DNA from: an uncultured Bacilli bacterium
Lineage (GTDB): Bacteria > Bacillota_I > Bacilli_A > RF39 > UBA660
NCBI GenBank assembly: GCA_910580135.1
Contig: CAJTXC010000003.1
Location: 1-35,024 of the forward strand
DNA: 35,024 bases
Direction of reading: 5' to 3'
A model generated the notes under the pieces. The model was given only the letters and a program-made list of their open reading frames with translations. It was not told where the DNA came from and made no database searches. Shown piece by piece: positions 7,792 through 14,649 of the stretch (positions within the stretch are counted from its first letter, which is position 1; each line of letters opens with the position of its first letter). Made by a program: the position numbers and the translations under genes.

Positions 7792-7839
7792 AATGTATTT
7801 AAGATTATGCTATAATAAATTTAGAAAGAGGGATGATTT

Positions 7840-8577
7840 ATGAACACAGTATTAGTAACAGGTGGTTCAAGAGGAATAGGAAAAGCAATTTCTATAGAAT
7901 TTGCAAAGAAAGGATATAACGTAGCAATTAATTATGTATCAGATGATATGGCAGCAGATACTTTGAAAAGTTTTATTGTGGAAAACTACGATGTGGATGT
8001 TATGCTTTGTAAGTGTGATGTTTCTAATGAAGAAGATGTTAAAATAATGGTAAAAGATGTTGCCAATCATTTTGGTAATATTGATGTGTTAGTAAATAAT
8101 GCTGGTATTGCCATTGATACTACTTTTGAAGATAAAACGGTAGAAAATTTTAAGAAAACATTAGATGTTAATTTAATAGGTCCATTTGTTTTATCAAGAG
8201 AAGTAGGTAAATATATGATAAAACAAAAAAAAGGTTCTATAATAAACATTACGTCTACTAATGGATTAGAAACTTATTATGAATATAGTTTGGATTATGA
8301 TGCATCTAAAGCAGCGTTAATTTCTTTAACTCATAATTTATCGGAATACTTTTCACCATACATAAGAGTAAATGCTGTGGCTCCTGGTTGGGTAAATACG
8401 GAGATGAATAAAGAGTTAGATGATGATTATGTTGCAGAAGAATGCGAAAAAATTTATTTAAAAAGATTTGCAGAACCAGAGGAAATAGCTAAAGCAGTAT
8501 ACTTTTTGGCAAGTGATGATGCAAGTTATATAAATAATGAGATTTTAAGAGTAGATGGTGGTTGTAATCATCAGTAG
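7840..8577 (+). CDS. SDR-family oxidoreductase (FabG-like)
   Basis: 245-residue classical short-chain dehydrogenase/reductase. TGGSRGIG (residues 7-14) is the NAD(P)-binding glycine motif, NNAG lies at 86-89, and the catalytic set is Ser139, Tyr153 and Lys157 (YDASK). The closing FLASDDASYINNEILRVDGG is typical of FabG-type 3-oxoacyl-ACP reductases. An isolated copy outside a fatty-acid cluster could equally reduce another keto substrate, so I do not call it fabG. SD AGAGGGATG; extended -10 TGCTATAAT at 7808-7816. It has its own promoter and is not part of the AbiE operon. Confidence 0.88.
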   Translation: MNTVLVTGGSRGIGKAISIEFAKKGYNVAINYVSDDMAADTLKSFIVENYDVDVMLCKCDVSNEEDVKIMVKDVANHFGNIDVLVNNAGIAIDTTFEDKTVENFKKTLDVNLIGPFVLSREVGKYMIKQKKGSIINITSTNGLETYYEYSLDYDASKAALISLTHNLSEYFSPYIRVNAVAPGWVNTEMNKELDDDYVAEECEKIYLKRFAEPEEIAKAVYFLASDDASYINNEILRVDGGCNHQ

Positions 8578-8624
8578 TAACTTAGGTAAATTAGTTTGTA
8601 GTATTTAGCTCTTTTGCTTCGAAA

Positions 8625-8738
8625 ATGATAAAATTAAGGCTGGCTTTGAAAATGGAAAAAAACAAACTAGAAACAGTAACAGAATTGTTTGAAGGTAGTG
8701 AGTTGTCCCAAAATATGGGACAATTGAAAATGAAATAA
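8625..8738 (+). pseudogene. remnant of a Bro-N/phage-antirepressor-type gene
   Basis: A 37-codon frame from ATG 8625 (second ATG 8652) ends in LETVTELFEGSELSQNMGQLKMK and a stop. In Bro-N family proteins, as I recall them, an N-terminal LFEG-type segment and a GSELSQN-x-GQLKM-type segment are separated by about 50 residues. Here they are fused, as if an internal deletion joined them at the repeated GAAGG/GGTAGT-like sequence, and the rest of the gene is missing. No SD. The rest of the 200-base gap between the SDR and the next gene shows nothing else. Family assignment is from memory of the motif. Confidence 0.4.
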
Positions 8739-8784
8739 AAGTGACAATTTGTAGTTGGTTAAAAATAATTGTTAAGGAGTGTGT

Positions 8785-9465
8785 ATGAAAACATATAATA
8801 TAAATTATTTACCTGATTTTTTTTCAGTCAGAGATAGAGAACAAATAGACTATGCATTCGAAGAAATGAATGATAAAAAATGTTATGTATTTTTTAATAA
8901 TGGGTTTAAATCTAATACAGTAAATACAGAAGATAAAAAAGGAGAGTTATTGTGGGATGGGTTCTTGTTATTTCTTAACAAGAATATATCTTTTAAAGAT
9001 ATAAATAATGAAGTGAATTTATTTGAAGAAAGATTAGTAGGCCTTCAAAGAATGGATAATGATGTTAAAACAAATAGCGAAGATATTAAATGTTACATTA
9101 TCAATAAATTAAAAGAAAACAATATTGATTATGAATTGATGGAAGATGAAAAAAAAGTAAATGGAAACTGTATAACATATGATATGTGGTCTACTAGAAA
9201 TAAAGATGTACTTAAAGATGCTATTGAATGCATAGGCGAATATAATGCCTATTATATTGAAAATGATAATTTTAATTTTAAAATATCATTTAATAAATCT
9301 CTTAACGTTATATTCGAATATAATCATTTAGGTGAACTATCATTAGAAAATGATAAACAACTTATAGTTATGAAGTTACTAAATAATGATAGTGGTTTAA
9401 ATAATAAAATAAACAAAATTTATCAATTAAATAAAACTAATTTTAATTTAAATACATTATTATAA
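8785..9465 (+). CDS. hypothetical protein
   Basis: 226 residues from ATG 8785 (SD AAGGAG 8774-8779; the upstream in-frame GTG overlaps the SD). I recognise no family. The protein is acidic, very rich in Asn, Lys and Ile, has no signal peptide or membrane segment, and opens with KTYNINYLPDFFSVRDREQIDYAFEEMNDKKCYVFF. The next gene begins 21 bases after its stop with its own SD, so the two may be co-transcribed. Its composition is more AT-rich to the eye than that of the neighbouring PLP enzyme, and it directly follows a phage remnant; acquisition by transfer is possible. Confidence 0.7.
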   Translation: MKTYNINYLPDFFSVRDREQIDYAFEEMNDKKCYVFFNNGFKSNTVNTEDKKGELLWDGFLLFLNKNISFKDINNEVNLFEERLVGLQRMDNDVKTNSEDIKCYIINKLKENNIDYELMEDEKKVNGNCITYDMWSTRNKDVLKDAIECIGEYNAYYIENDNFNFKISFNKSLNVIFEYNHLGELSLENDKQLIVMKLLNNDSGLNNKINKIYQLNKTNFNLNTLL

Positions 9466-9486
9466 TTATAAAAGGAGTGGTATGTT

Positions 9487-10743
9487 ATGTATAGCGAATT
9501 TGGAATAAATGATAAAGCTAAAGCGTTAGTAATAAAAGCTGAAGAAAGTTTAAAAGAAGAGTTTAAAAGGATAGATGATGTGTGTAATATAAACAGCTTA
9601 AAAGTATTAAAGACATTTAATAATAATAAAATATCAGAAATTCATTTTAATAGTACAACAGGATATGGTTATGATGACGCAGGGCGTGATGCGATAGAAC
9701 ATGTTTTTGCAGAAGTTTTAGGCGCAGAAGATGCGTTAGTTAGAAGTCAGTTTATATCAGGATCACATGCACTTTGTGTTGCATTATTTGCATACTTAAG
9801 ACCTGGTGATATTATGCTTAGTATTACTGGAACACCTTACGATACACTTCATGAAGTAATTGGAATAAAAGAAAATAATAGTTCTTTAAAGGCATTTGGT
9901 ATTAAATATAGTGAAATAGATTTGATAAATAATGACTTTGATTATGAAAGCATAAAAGATTACATAACTACTAATAAGGTAAAGCTAATAGAAATACAAA
10001 GAAGTAAAGGTTACTCTACCAGAAAAAGTATTACTGTGGAAAATCTTGAAAAAGTAATTAAATTTATTAAAAACATTGATAAAGATATAATTATAATGGT
10101 TGATAATTGTTATTGCGAGTTTGTAGGCGATAAATCACCACTTGAAGTAGGGGCAGATGTAATAGTTGGGTCCTTAATAAAAAATTTAGGAGGTGGAATA
10201 GCGCCTAATGGAGCTTATATCGCAGGAAAAAAAGAATTGGTAGACCTTGCAGGTGAAAGGCTAACTCTTCCAGGAGAGGGAAGAGAAGTAGGTCCTACCC
10301 TTGGAATTAATAAACAAATATTACAAGGTATATTTATGGCACCTAGCGTTGTTGCATCAAGCTTAAAAACAGCAGTATTAACAAGTAAGGTTTTAGAGGA
10401 TTTAGGTTATGAAGTTGAACCTAAATATGACGAAGAAAGAGCGGATATCGTCCAAAATATTATATTTGGAAACGAACATGACCTAGTAGAATATTGTGGT
10501 GGTATACAAGGTGCATCACCAGTTGATTCATTTTCAAAGCCACTTCCATGGGACATGCCAGGTTATGATGATAAAGTAGTTATGGCAGCAGGAACATTTA
10601 CTCAAGGATCTTCAATTGAACTTTCTTGTGACGGGCCAGTTAGAGAACCTTTTATTGCATATCAACAAGGTAGTTTAACATATCCTTATGGAAAAATAGC
10701 AGTAATGAAAGCAGTTAGTATGCTTTTAAATAACGACAAATAA
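9487..10743 (+). CDS. methionine gamma-lyase family protein (aluminum-resistance/YnbB family)
   Basis: 418-residue PLP-dependent enzyme of the Cys/Met-metabolism superfamily, COG4100 type. Recognisable blocks: STTGYGYDDAGRDAIEHVFAEVLGAEDALVRSQF split over residues ~57-90, ISGSHALCVALFAYLRPGD, GTPYDTLHEVIG, the PLP lysine K232 in GSLIKNLGGGIAP, and the C-terminal GTFTQGSSIELSCDGP and REPFIAYQQG. Members probably cleave C-S bonds of cysteine/methionine-type substrates; the historic name aluminum resistance protein has little mechanistic support. Full length. SD AAAGGAG at 9472-9478. A terminator hairpin overlaps its stop. Confidence 0.93.
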   Translation: MYSEFGINDKAKALVIKAEESLKEEFKRIDDVCNINSLKVLKTFNNNKISEIHFNSTTGYGYDDAGRDAIEHVFAEVLGAEDALVRSQFISGSHALCVALFAYLRPGDIMLSITGTPYDTLHEVIGIKENNSSLKAFGIKYSEIDLINNDFDYESIKDYITTNKVKLIEIQRSKGYSTRKSITVENLEKVIKFIKNIDKDIIIMVDNCYCEFVGDKSPLEVGADVIVGSLIKNLGGGIAPNGAYIAGKKELVDLAGERLTLPGEGREVGPTLGINKQILQGIFMAPSVVASSLKTAVLTSKVLEDLGYEVEPKYDEERADIVQNIIFGNEHDLVEYCGGIQGASPVDSFSKPLPWDMPGYDDKVVMAAGTFTQGSSIELSCDGPVREPFIAYQQGSLTYPYGKIAVMKAVSMLLNNDK

Positions 10744-10757
10744 TGTCGTTATTTTCT
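10729..10757 (+). terminator. intrinsic terminator overlapping the stop codon
   Basis: Perfect stem AATAACGACA (10729-10738) / TGTCGTTATT (10744-10753), loop AATAA containing the stop codon, then TT C TTT. Confidence 0.8.
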
Positions 10758-10776
10758 TTATACTTTTTAAAACAAG

Positions 10777-10785
10777 TGTTATAAT
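10777..10785 (+). promoter_or_regulatory. extended -10 promoter of polysaccharide deacetylase gene
   Basis: TG-T-TATAAT with a weak -35 TTTATA at 10757-10762 (17-bp spacer). Confidence 0.6.
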
Positions 10786-10804
10786 AAACATAGAAGGTGT
10801 GAGT

Positions 10805-12220
10805 ATGAAAAATAAGGGATTTATATTAGTACTATTAATTTCTTTTTCTTTTTTATTTAGTCTATTTTATGTTAATTACTACGAACGTAATATATATATA
10901 AAAGATTTTGAAGATTATGAGAAAATAGAAGTTTTCAATAAATATAAAGATAAGAAAATAGATGTATGCTATGGTACTAAGTTTAATTGTAAGAAAATAA
11001 ATTATAAACTAAAGGGCACGGTTAATACCAAAAGATTAGGTACTTATACTTTGACTTATATGGCAGATTATAAAGATTCTCATTTAATTAAAAGTAAAAA
11101 AGTAAAAGTTGTAGATACCAAAAAGCCTGAGTTAATAGTTGAAGGTTCTTTTGCAAACGTTTGCCCTAATGGTAAAACGGAAAACGTAAAAATATCTGCA
11201 ACTGATAACTATGATGGGGATATATCAGATAAAGTTAAGTATAAAATTAAAGATAATAAAATAATATATAAAGTATCAGATTCTTCTGGTAACACCATAA
11301 GAAAAGAGTTTAATGTTAACATTATGGATAATAAAGGACCAACAATTATTTTAAACGAAGAAAATATTATATATTTATCAGTAGGTTCTAAGTATAAAGA
11401 GCCAGGTTATGTTGCAATCGATGATTGCGATGGTAACATAACTGAAAATGTTAAGGTAACAGGAAATGTCGATACATCTAAAAAAGGCACTTACGAACTT
11501 GTATACTCGGTAAAAGATGAATACGGTAACGAAACAAAAGTAAATAGGATTGTTAAAGTGTTTCCTAAAAATAAATATAAAGCAGGGGAACTTGGAAGTA
11601 AAGTAATATATTTGACATTTGATGATGGACCAGGAGCACATACGGCAAGACTTCTTGACATATTAAAAAAATATGATGTTAAGGTAACGTTCTTTGTAAC
11701 TGGTTATAACAATAATTATAACGATTTATTAAAAAGGGAAGCAGATGAAGGTCATACTGTAGGACTTCATAGTTATACTCATAATTATGGTCTTATATAT
11801 GCTGGAATAGATGCTTATATGGAAGACTTACTTAAAATTCAAAATAAAGTAAGGGAACATACAGGAATAGAATCAACCATAATTAGGTTTCCTGGCGGAA
11901 GTAGTAACACGATAAGTAGAAAATATAGAACGATGATAATGACTGATTTAACTAAAAAGGTAGAAGAAATAGGATTCAGATATTTTGACTGGACGATAAT
12001 GTCTGGTGATGCTGGAAATACTAAAGATCCAAATAAGATAGTAGAAAACGTAACTAGTAGCATAAAAGAAGGCGAACCTAACGTAGTATTAATGCACGAC
12101 ATAAAGCCATATACCGTTGATTCAGTAGAACGAATAATAGAATTTGGACTTGCAAATGGATATACCTTTGCACCACTTACCATGGATAGTCCAGTTATTC
12201 ATCAACATGTTAATAATTAA
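10805..12220 (+). CDS. membrane-anchored polysaccharide deacetylase with Ig-like repeats
   Basis: 471 residues from ATG 10805 (SD GAAGGTGTG; the GTG at 10799 overlaps it). An N-terminal signal anchor (residues ~5-25, KGFILVLLISFSFLFSLFYV) puts the rest outside the cell. Residues ~30-250 hold two or three bacterial Ig-like/DUF5011 domains (TYTLTYMADYKDS; DNKGPTIIL ... GTYELVYSVKDEYGNETKV). The NodB domain follows with TFDDGP (271-276), metal-binding HSYTH (H322, H326), RFPGG and LMHD. It probably removes acetyl groups from peptidoglycan N-acetylglucosamine (PgdA-like), which raises lysozyme resistance. It stands next to a GH25 lysozyme gene but has its own terminator. Confidence 0.93.
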   Translation: MKNKGFILVLLISFSFLFSLFYVNYYERNIYIKDFEDYEKIEVFNKYKDKKIDVCYGTKFNCKKINYKLKGTVNTKRLGTYTLTYMADYKDSHLIKSKKVKVVDTKKPELIVEGSFANVCPNGKTENVKISATDNYDGDISDKVKYKIKDNKIIYKVSDSSGNTIRKEFNVNIMDNKGPTIILNEENIIYLSVGSKYKEPGYVAIDDCDGNITENVKVTGNVDTSKKGTYELVYSVKDEYGNETKVNRIVKVFPKNKYKAGELGSKVIYLTFDDGPGAHTARLLDILKKYDVKVTFFVTGYNNNYNDLLKREADEGHTVGLHSYTHNYGLIYAGIDAYMEDLLKIQNKVREHTGIESTIIRFPGGSSNTISRKYRTMIMTDLTKKVEEIGFRYFDWTIMSGDAGNTKDPNKIVENVTSSIKEGEPNVVLMHDIKPYTVDSVERIIEFGLANGYTFAPLTMDSPVIHQHVNN

Positions 12221-12221
12221 G

Positions 12222-12244
12222 ATACGCTTAAAGCGTGTTTTTTC
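12222..12244 (+). terminator. intrinsic terminator after deacetylase gene
   Basis: Stem ATACGC / GCGTGT with loop TTAAA and a T-rich tail. Confidence 0.8.
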
Positions 12245-12307
12245 TTTGGCTTAATAATTATGCATGTTTAATTTCTTCTCATCTAATAGTAGTGAGGGGG
12301 AATGAAT

Positions 12308-13273
12308 ATGGAAAGAAGAGGAATCGATATAAGTCATCATCAAGGAACTATTGATTTTAATGCCTTAAAAGGTAACATAGATTTCGCCATGGTAAGAACT
12401 AGCTATGGAGCATTTTATGAAGATAGAAACTATAAACAAAACATTGCAGGTTTAGAAAGCATAGGTGTACCTTACGGGTTATATCACTTCTCTTATGCTA
12501 CTGATGTAGCAGGTGCTAAAAAAGAAGCTGAAGGTTTTATTAATTTAATAAAAAATTATAAACCTTTATATCCTGTTGTAATAGATATGGAATCATCTGA
12601 TAGAACAGCGGACGTAAGGGGAGAAACTTTAGTTGATATAGCAAGTACTTTTTGCCAGTTGGTACAAGATGCAGGTTATTACGTAATGATATATGCTAAC
12701 TTAGATTACTTAAATAACAAACTAAATTCAAGTAAACTAAACGAATATGACAAATGGCTTGCACAATGGAGTAGTAAACCAACTTACAATAAAGAATTTG
12801 GTATGTGGCAATACTCATCAAAGGGTAGTATGCCTGGTATAAGTGGTAACGTTGATTTAGATATAGCATATAAAGATTATCCGTTAATTATAAAAGAAAA
12901 CAACCTAAATAACTATAATGGAAGCAATCCTGAAGTACCTGAAAAGCCAGAAGAACCGACCGAAGAAATAAACTACGTTGTAAAAAAGAATGATACATTA
13001 AGTGGTATTGCAAGTAAATATGGAACAACTTATCAAAAGCTTGCAAGCTACAACAACATTAGTAACCCAAATAAAATATATCCAGGGCAAATAATAAAAA
13101 TTCCAGGAAATACTTCTATTAATCCTACCACGTACATAGTAAAAAAGAATGATACGTTAAGTGGTATTGCAAGTAAGTATGGAACTACTTGGCAAAAAAT
13201 ATATGAAAAAAATAAATCGGTTATTGGAAGTAATCCAAATAAAATATATCCAGGACAAGTACTTACTATATAA
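12308..13273 (+). CDS. GH25 lysozyme with two C-terminal LysM repeats
   Basis: 321 residues from ATG 12308, seven bases after GAGGGGG; the ATG at 12302 is only one base from that SD. The GH25 (Cellosyl/Lyc-type) domain covers residues ~3-195: GIDISHHQG with catalytic-site Asp7, and YPVVIDMES with Asp93 and Glu95. It cleaves the MurNAc-GlcNAc bond of peptidoglycan. A Pro/Glu-rich linker (EVPEKPEEPTEE) leads to two LysM wall-binding repeats (~223-266 and ~276-321), both ending NPNKIYPGQ. No signal peptide is visible, so export must be by lysis, a holin or a non-classical route, as for phage endolysins. It ends directly with the second LysM. Confidence 0.93.
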   Translation: MERRGIDISHHQGTIDFNALKGNIDFAMVRTSYGAFYEDRNYKQNIAGLESIGVPYGLYHFSYATDVAGAKKEAEGFINLIKNYKPLYPVVIDMESSDRTADVRGETLVDIASTFCQLVQDAGYYVMIYANLDYLNNKLNSSKLNEYDKWLAQWSSKPTYNKEFGMWQYSSKGSMPGISGNVDLDIAYKDYPLIIKENNLNNYNGSNPEVPEKPEEPTEEINYVVKKNDTLSGIASKYGTTYQKLASYNNISNPNKIYPGQIIKIPGNTSINPTTYIVKKNDTLSGIASKYGTTWQKIYEKNKSVIGSNPNKIYPGQVLTI

Positions 13274-13279
13274 GTTATT

Positions 13280-13305
13280 AAAAGAAAGTTAATCTTTCTT
13301 TTTTT
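13280..13305 (+). terminator. intrinsic terminator after lysozyme gene
   Basis: Stem AAAAGAAAG (13280-13288) / CTTTCTTTT (13294-13302), loop TTAAT, T tail. Confidence 0.75.
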
Positions 13306-13320
13306 AAAATAAAATTTATG

Positions 13321-13349
13321 TTGTTAATTAATGAAAAAAGTATTATAAT
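13321..13349 (+). promoter_or_regulatory. promoter of the tRNA pair
   Basis: -35 TTGTTA (13321-13326), 17-bp spacer, -10 TATAAT (13344-13349), 13 bases before the first tRNA. Confidence 0.7.
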
Positions 13350-13362
13350 ATTCTTTGTAAAT

Positions 13363-13437
13363 TGCCCTGTAGCCAAGTGGTAAGGCATCGGACTCTGACC
13401 CCGACATGCACTGGTTCGAATCCAGTCAGGGCAACCA
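13363..13437 (+). tRNA. tRNA-Gln (anticodon CTG)
   Basis: Cloverleaf closes: acceptor TGCCCTG/CAGGGCA, D arm GCC-AAGTGGTAA-GGC, anticodon loop CTCTGAC with anticodon CTG at 13395-13397, T arm ACTGG-TTCGAAT-CCAGT, discriminator A and encoded CCA (13435-13437). The last anticodon-stem pair is A13392 x C13400, a mismatch where relatives have A-T. It reads CAG codons. Confidence 0.93.
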
Positions 13438-13451
13438 CTAAATATTATTAT

Positions 13452-13528
13452 GGCCCGTTGGTGAAGGGGTTTAACACATCGCCCTCTCAAGGCGACATTC
13501 ACGAGTTCAAATCTCGTACGGGTCACCA
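13452..13528 (+). tRNA. tRNA-Glu (anticodon CTC)
   Basis: Acceptor GGCCCGT pairs with ACGGGTC (one G-U), anticodon stem TCGCC/GGCGA with loop CTCTCAA, anticodon CTC at 13486-13488, T arm ACGAG-TTCAAAT-CTCGT, encoded CCA (13526-13528). It reads GAG. It lies 14 bases after tRNA-Gln, so the two form one transcript. Confidence 0.93.
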
Positions 13529-13540
13529 ATTATTTAACTG

Positions 13541-13570
13541 AAACATCATATTAATGATGTTTTTATTTTT
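13541..13570 (+). terminator. intrinsic terminator of the tRNA operon
   Basis: Perfect stem AAACATCAT (13541-13549) / ATGATGTTT (13554-13562), loop ATTA, T-rich tail. Confidence 0.85.
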
Positions 13571-13654
13571 GTTGTGTAACAAAAATAAAAAGTATAACTC
13601 TCCTTTTTCAACAAGTAAATTCATATCTTGACTAAAGAGTGGGTATTATGGAAG

Positions 13655-13831
13655 TTAATTTTCAGTCTTAATAGTGGAAGCATGATTAAAACAAATATCC
13701 TCACAAAGTTTCTTTTTAAGATCATTATTATAATGCATAGTCATAAAATCATATCCTTTCGTTGTCTACATTACAAAATAATTGTATAAATAAAATATAT
13801 GGTTGTCTACATACCCTCTCTTGGTGTCTAC
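13655..13831 (-). mobile_element. 5' remnant of an IS3-like insertion sequence
   Basis: On the minus strand a frame from ATG 13744 with SD AAAGGATAT begins MTMHYNNDLKKKLCEDICFN and stops after 29 codons at 13655. This resembles the helix-turn-helix start of IS3-type OrfA transposases (MTKHYSxELKKKI-like, from memory). Upstream of it the motif GTAGACA recurs three times on the minus strand (13761-13771, 13802-13812, 13824-13831), as terminal or transposase-binding repeats might. The rest of the transposase is absent, so this is a decayed end. The whole 330-base stretch between the tRNA terminator and the poly-G promoter holds nothing else that I can read. Confidence 0.5.
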
Positions 13832-13896
13832 TTTAAGTTTACCACTACAAAGATGTAAAGTATCCACCCCTTTTTTTCCACAACTATCCCAAATCC

Positions 13897-13924
13897 TTGA
13901 CGGGGGGGGGGATTATGATATTAT
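13897..13924 (+). promoter_or_regulatory. promoter with ten-G spacer tract (putative phase-variable promoter)
   Basis: -35 TTGACG (13897-13902) and -10 TATTAT (13919-13924, with TGA upstream, an extended -10) are 16 bp apart. The run of ten G (13902-13911) fills most of the spacer. It stands 35 bases before the start of the surface-protein operon. Confidence 0.65.
13902..13911. repeat. homopolymer G(10) tract
   Basis: Ten consecutive G in an otherwise very AT-rich region. It is by far the longest G/C homopolymer in the window. Slipped-strand mispairing would change the promoter spacer length. Confidence 0.9.
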
Positions 13925-13958
13925 CAACATAGAAAATAAAAGAATGGAGGTAATAATA

Positions 13959-14615
13959 GTGGAAAAAGAAAGGAAAATAAAAACATTAAGTTTAGTAGCA
14001 TTAATAGTAGCAGTACTAGGACTTACCGTTGCATTTGCAGCATTATCACAAACACTTACAATAAATGGAACAGCATCAGTTGATGCAGCAGAATGGGACG
14101 TTCATTTTGAAAATTTAACCGAAGTATATGTAAGGGGTAGTGCTGAAGTATTATCTGAGCCAGTAATTGGTAATGATGGAAAATCAATTAAAAATTTACA
14201 AGTATCATTAAAAAAACCAGGAGACGTCGTAAAATATAAATTTGATATCGTAAATAAAGGTACGATAGATGCAATTAAAGATAAAGAATTAATAAATGGT
14301 ATTGACATCATCAAAAATATTCCAGAAGACGAAGAGGAAATAATAAATTTTGGTTTAGTGTTAGCTAAAAAAAGGTTTGATAAAGCAGACTTTGATGGTG
14401 ATGGTGTAACTAGTGATGAGGAGTATTTAAAAGCTCTGGAAACCATAGACTACTATGTTGATACTCATATGAACAATCCTAATTTTAGTATTAATGCTGG
14501 AAGAAGAATTACGGATTTTGATTTATATGTTGAATATAAGGATTCATCAGAGGAATTGCCTAAAGGCGAGGTTGTTTTAAATATTGATTTTTCTTGGATA
14601 TTTGTGCAAAAATAG
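13959..14615 (+). CDS. secreted/anchored surface protein with calcium-binding-like loop
   Basis: 218 residues from GTG 13959, eight bases after GGAGG (13946-13950). The longer frame to 13803 crosses the IS remnant and the poly-G and is not coding. The N terminus is a basic stretch, a hydrophobic segment (LSLVALIVAVLGLTVAFAAL) and SQTLTINGTASVDAAEW. The next gene repeats that pattern, as do many surface proteins of gut Bacillota with a TasA/camelysin-like exported beta fold (my analogy). FDGDGVTSDEEY at about residues 147-158 has the spacing of an EF-hand/dockerin calcium loop. First gene of a two-gene operon; expression may phase-vary through the promoter. Confidence 0.82.
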   Translation: MEKERKIKTLSLVALIVAVLGLTVAFAALSQTLTINGTASVDAAEWDVHFENLTEVYVRGSAEVLSEPVIGNDGKSIKNLQVSLKKPGDVVKYKFDIVNKGTIDAIKDKELINGIDIIKNIPEDEEEIINFGLVLAKKRFDKADFDGDGVTSDEEYLKALETIDYYVDTHMNNPNFSINAGRRITDFDLYVEYKDSSEELPKGEVVLNIDFSWIFVQK

Positions 14616-14649
14616 ATTATTAATAAAAAGATAATTCAAGGTGATATGA

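Noticed and set aside
13278..13529. 83-codon minus-strand frame
   Set aside because: It is the antisense of two tRNA genes and a terminator; such frames are common annotation artefacts.
13803..13958. Extended N terminus (52 codons) of the surface protein at 13959
   Set aside because: It crosses the IS remnant, the promoter and the poly-G, has no SD, and the GTG at 13959 has a perfect SD followed by a signal-like segment.
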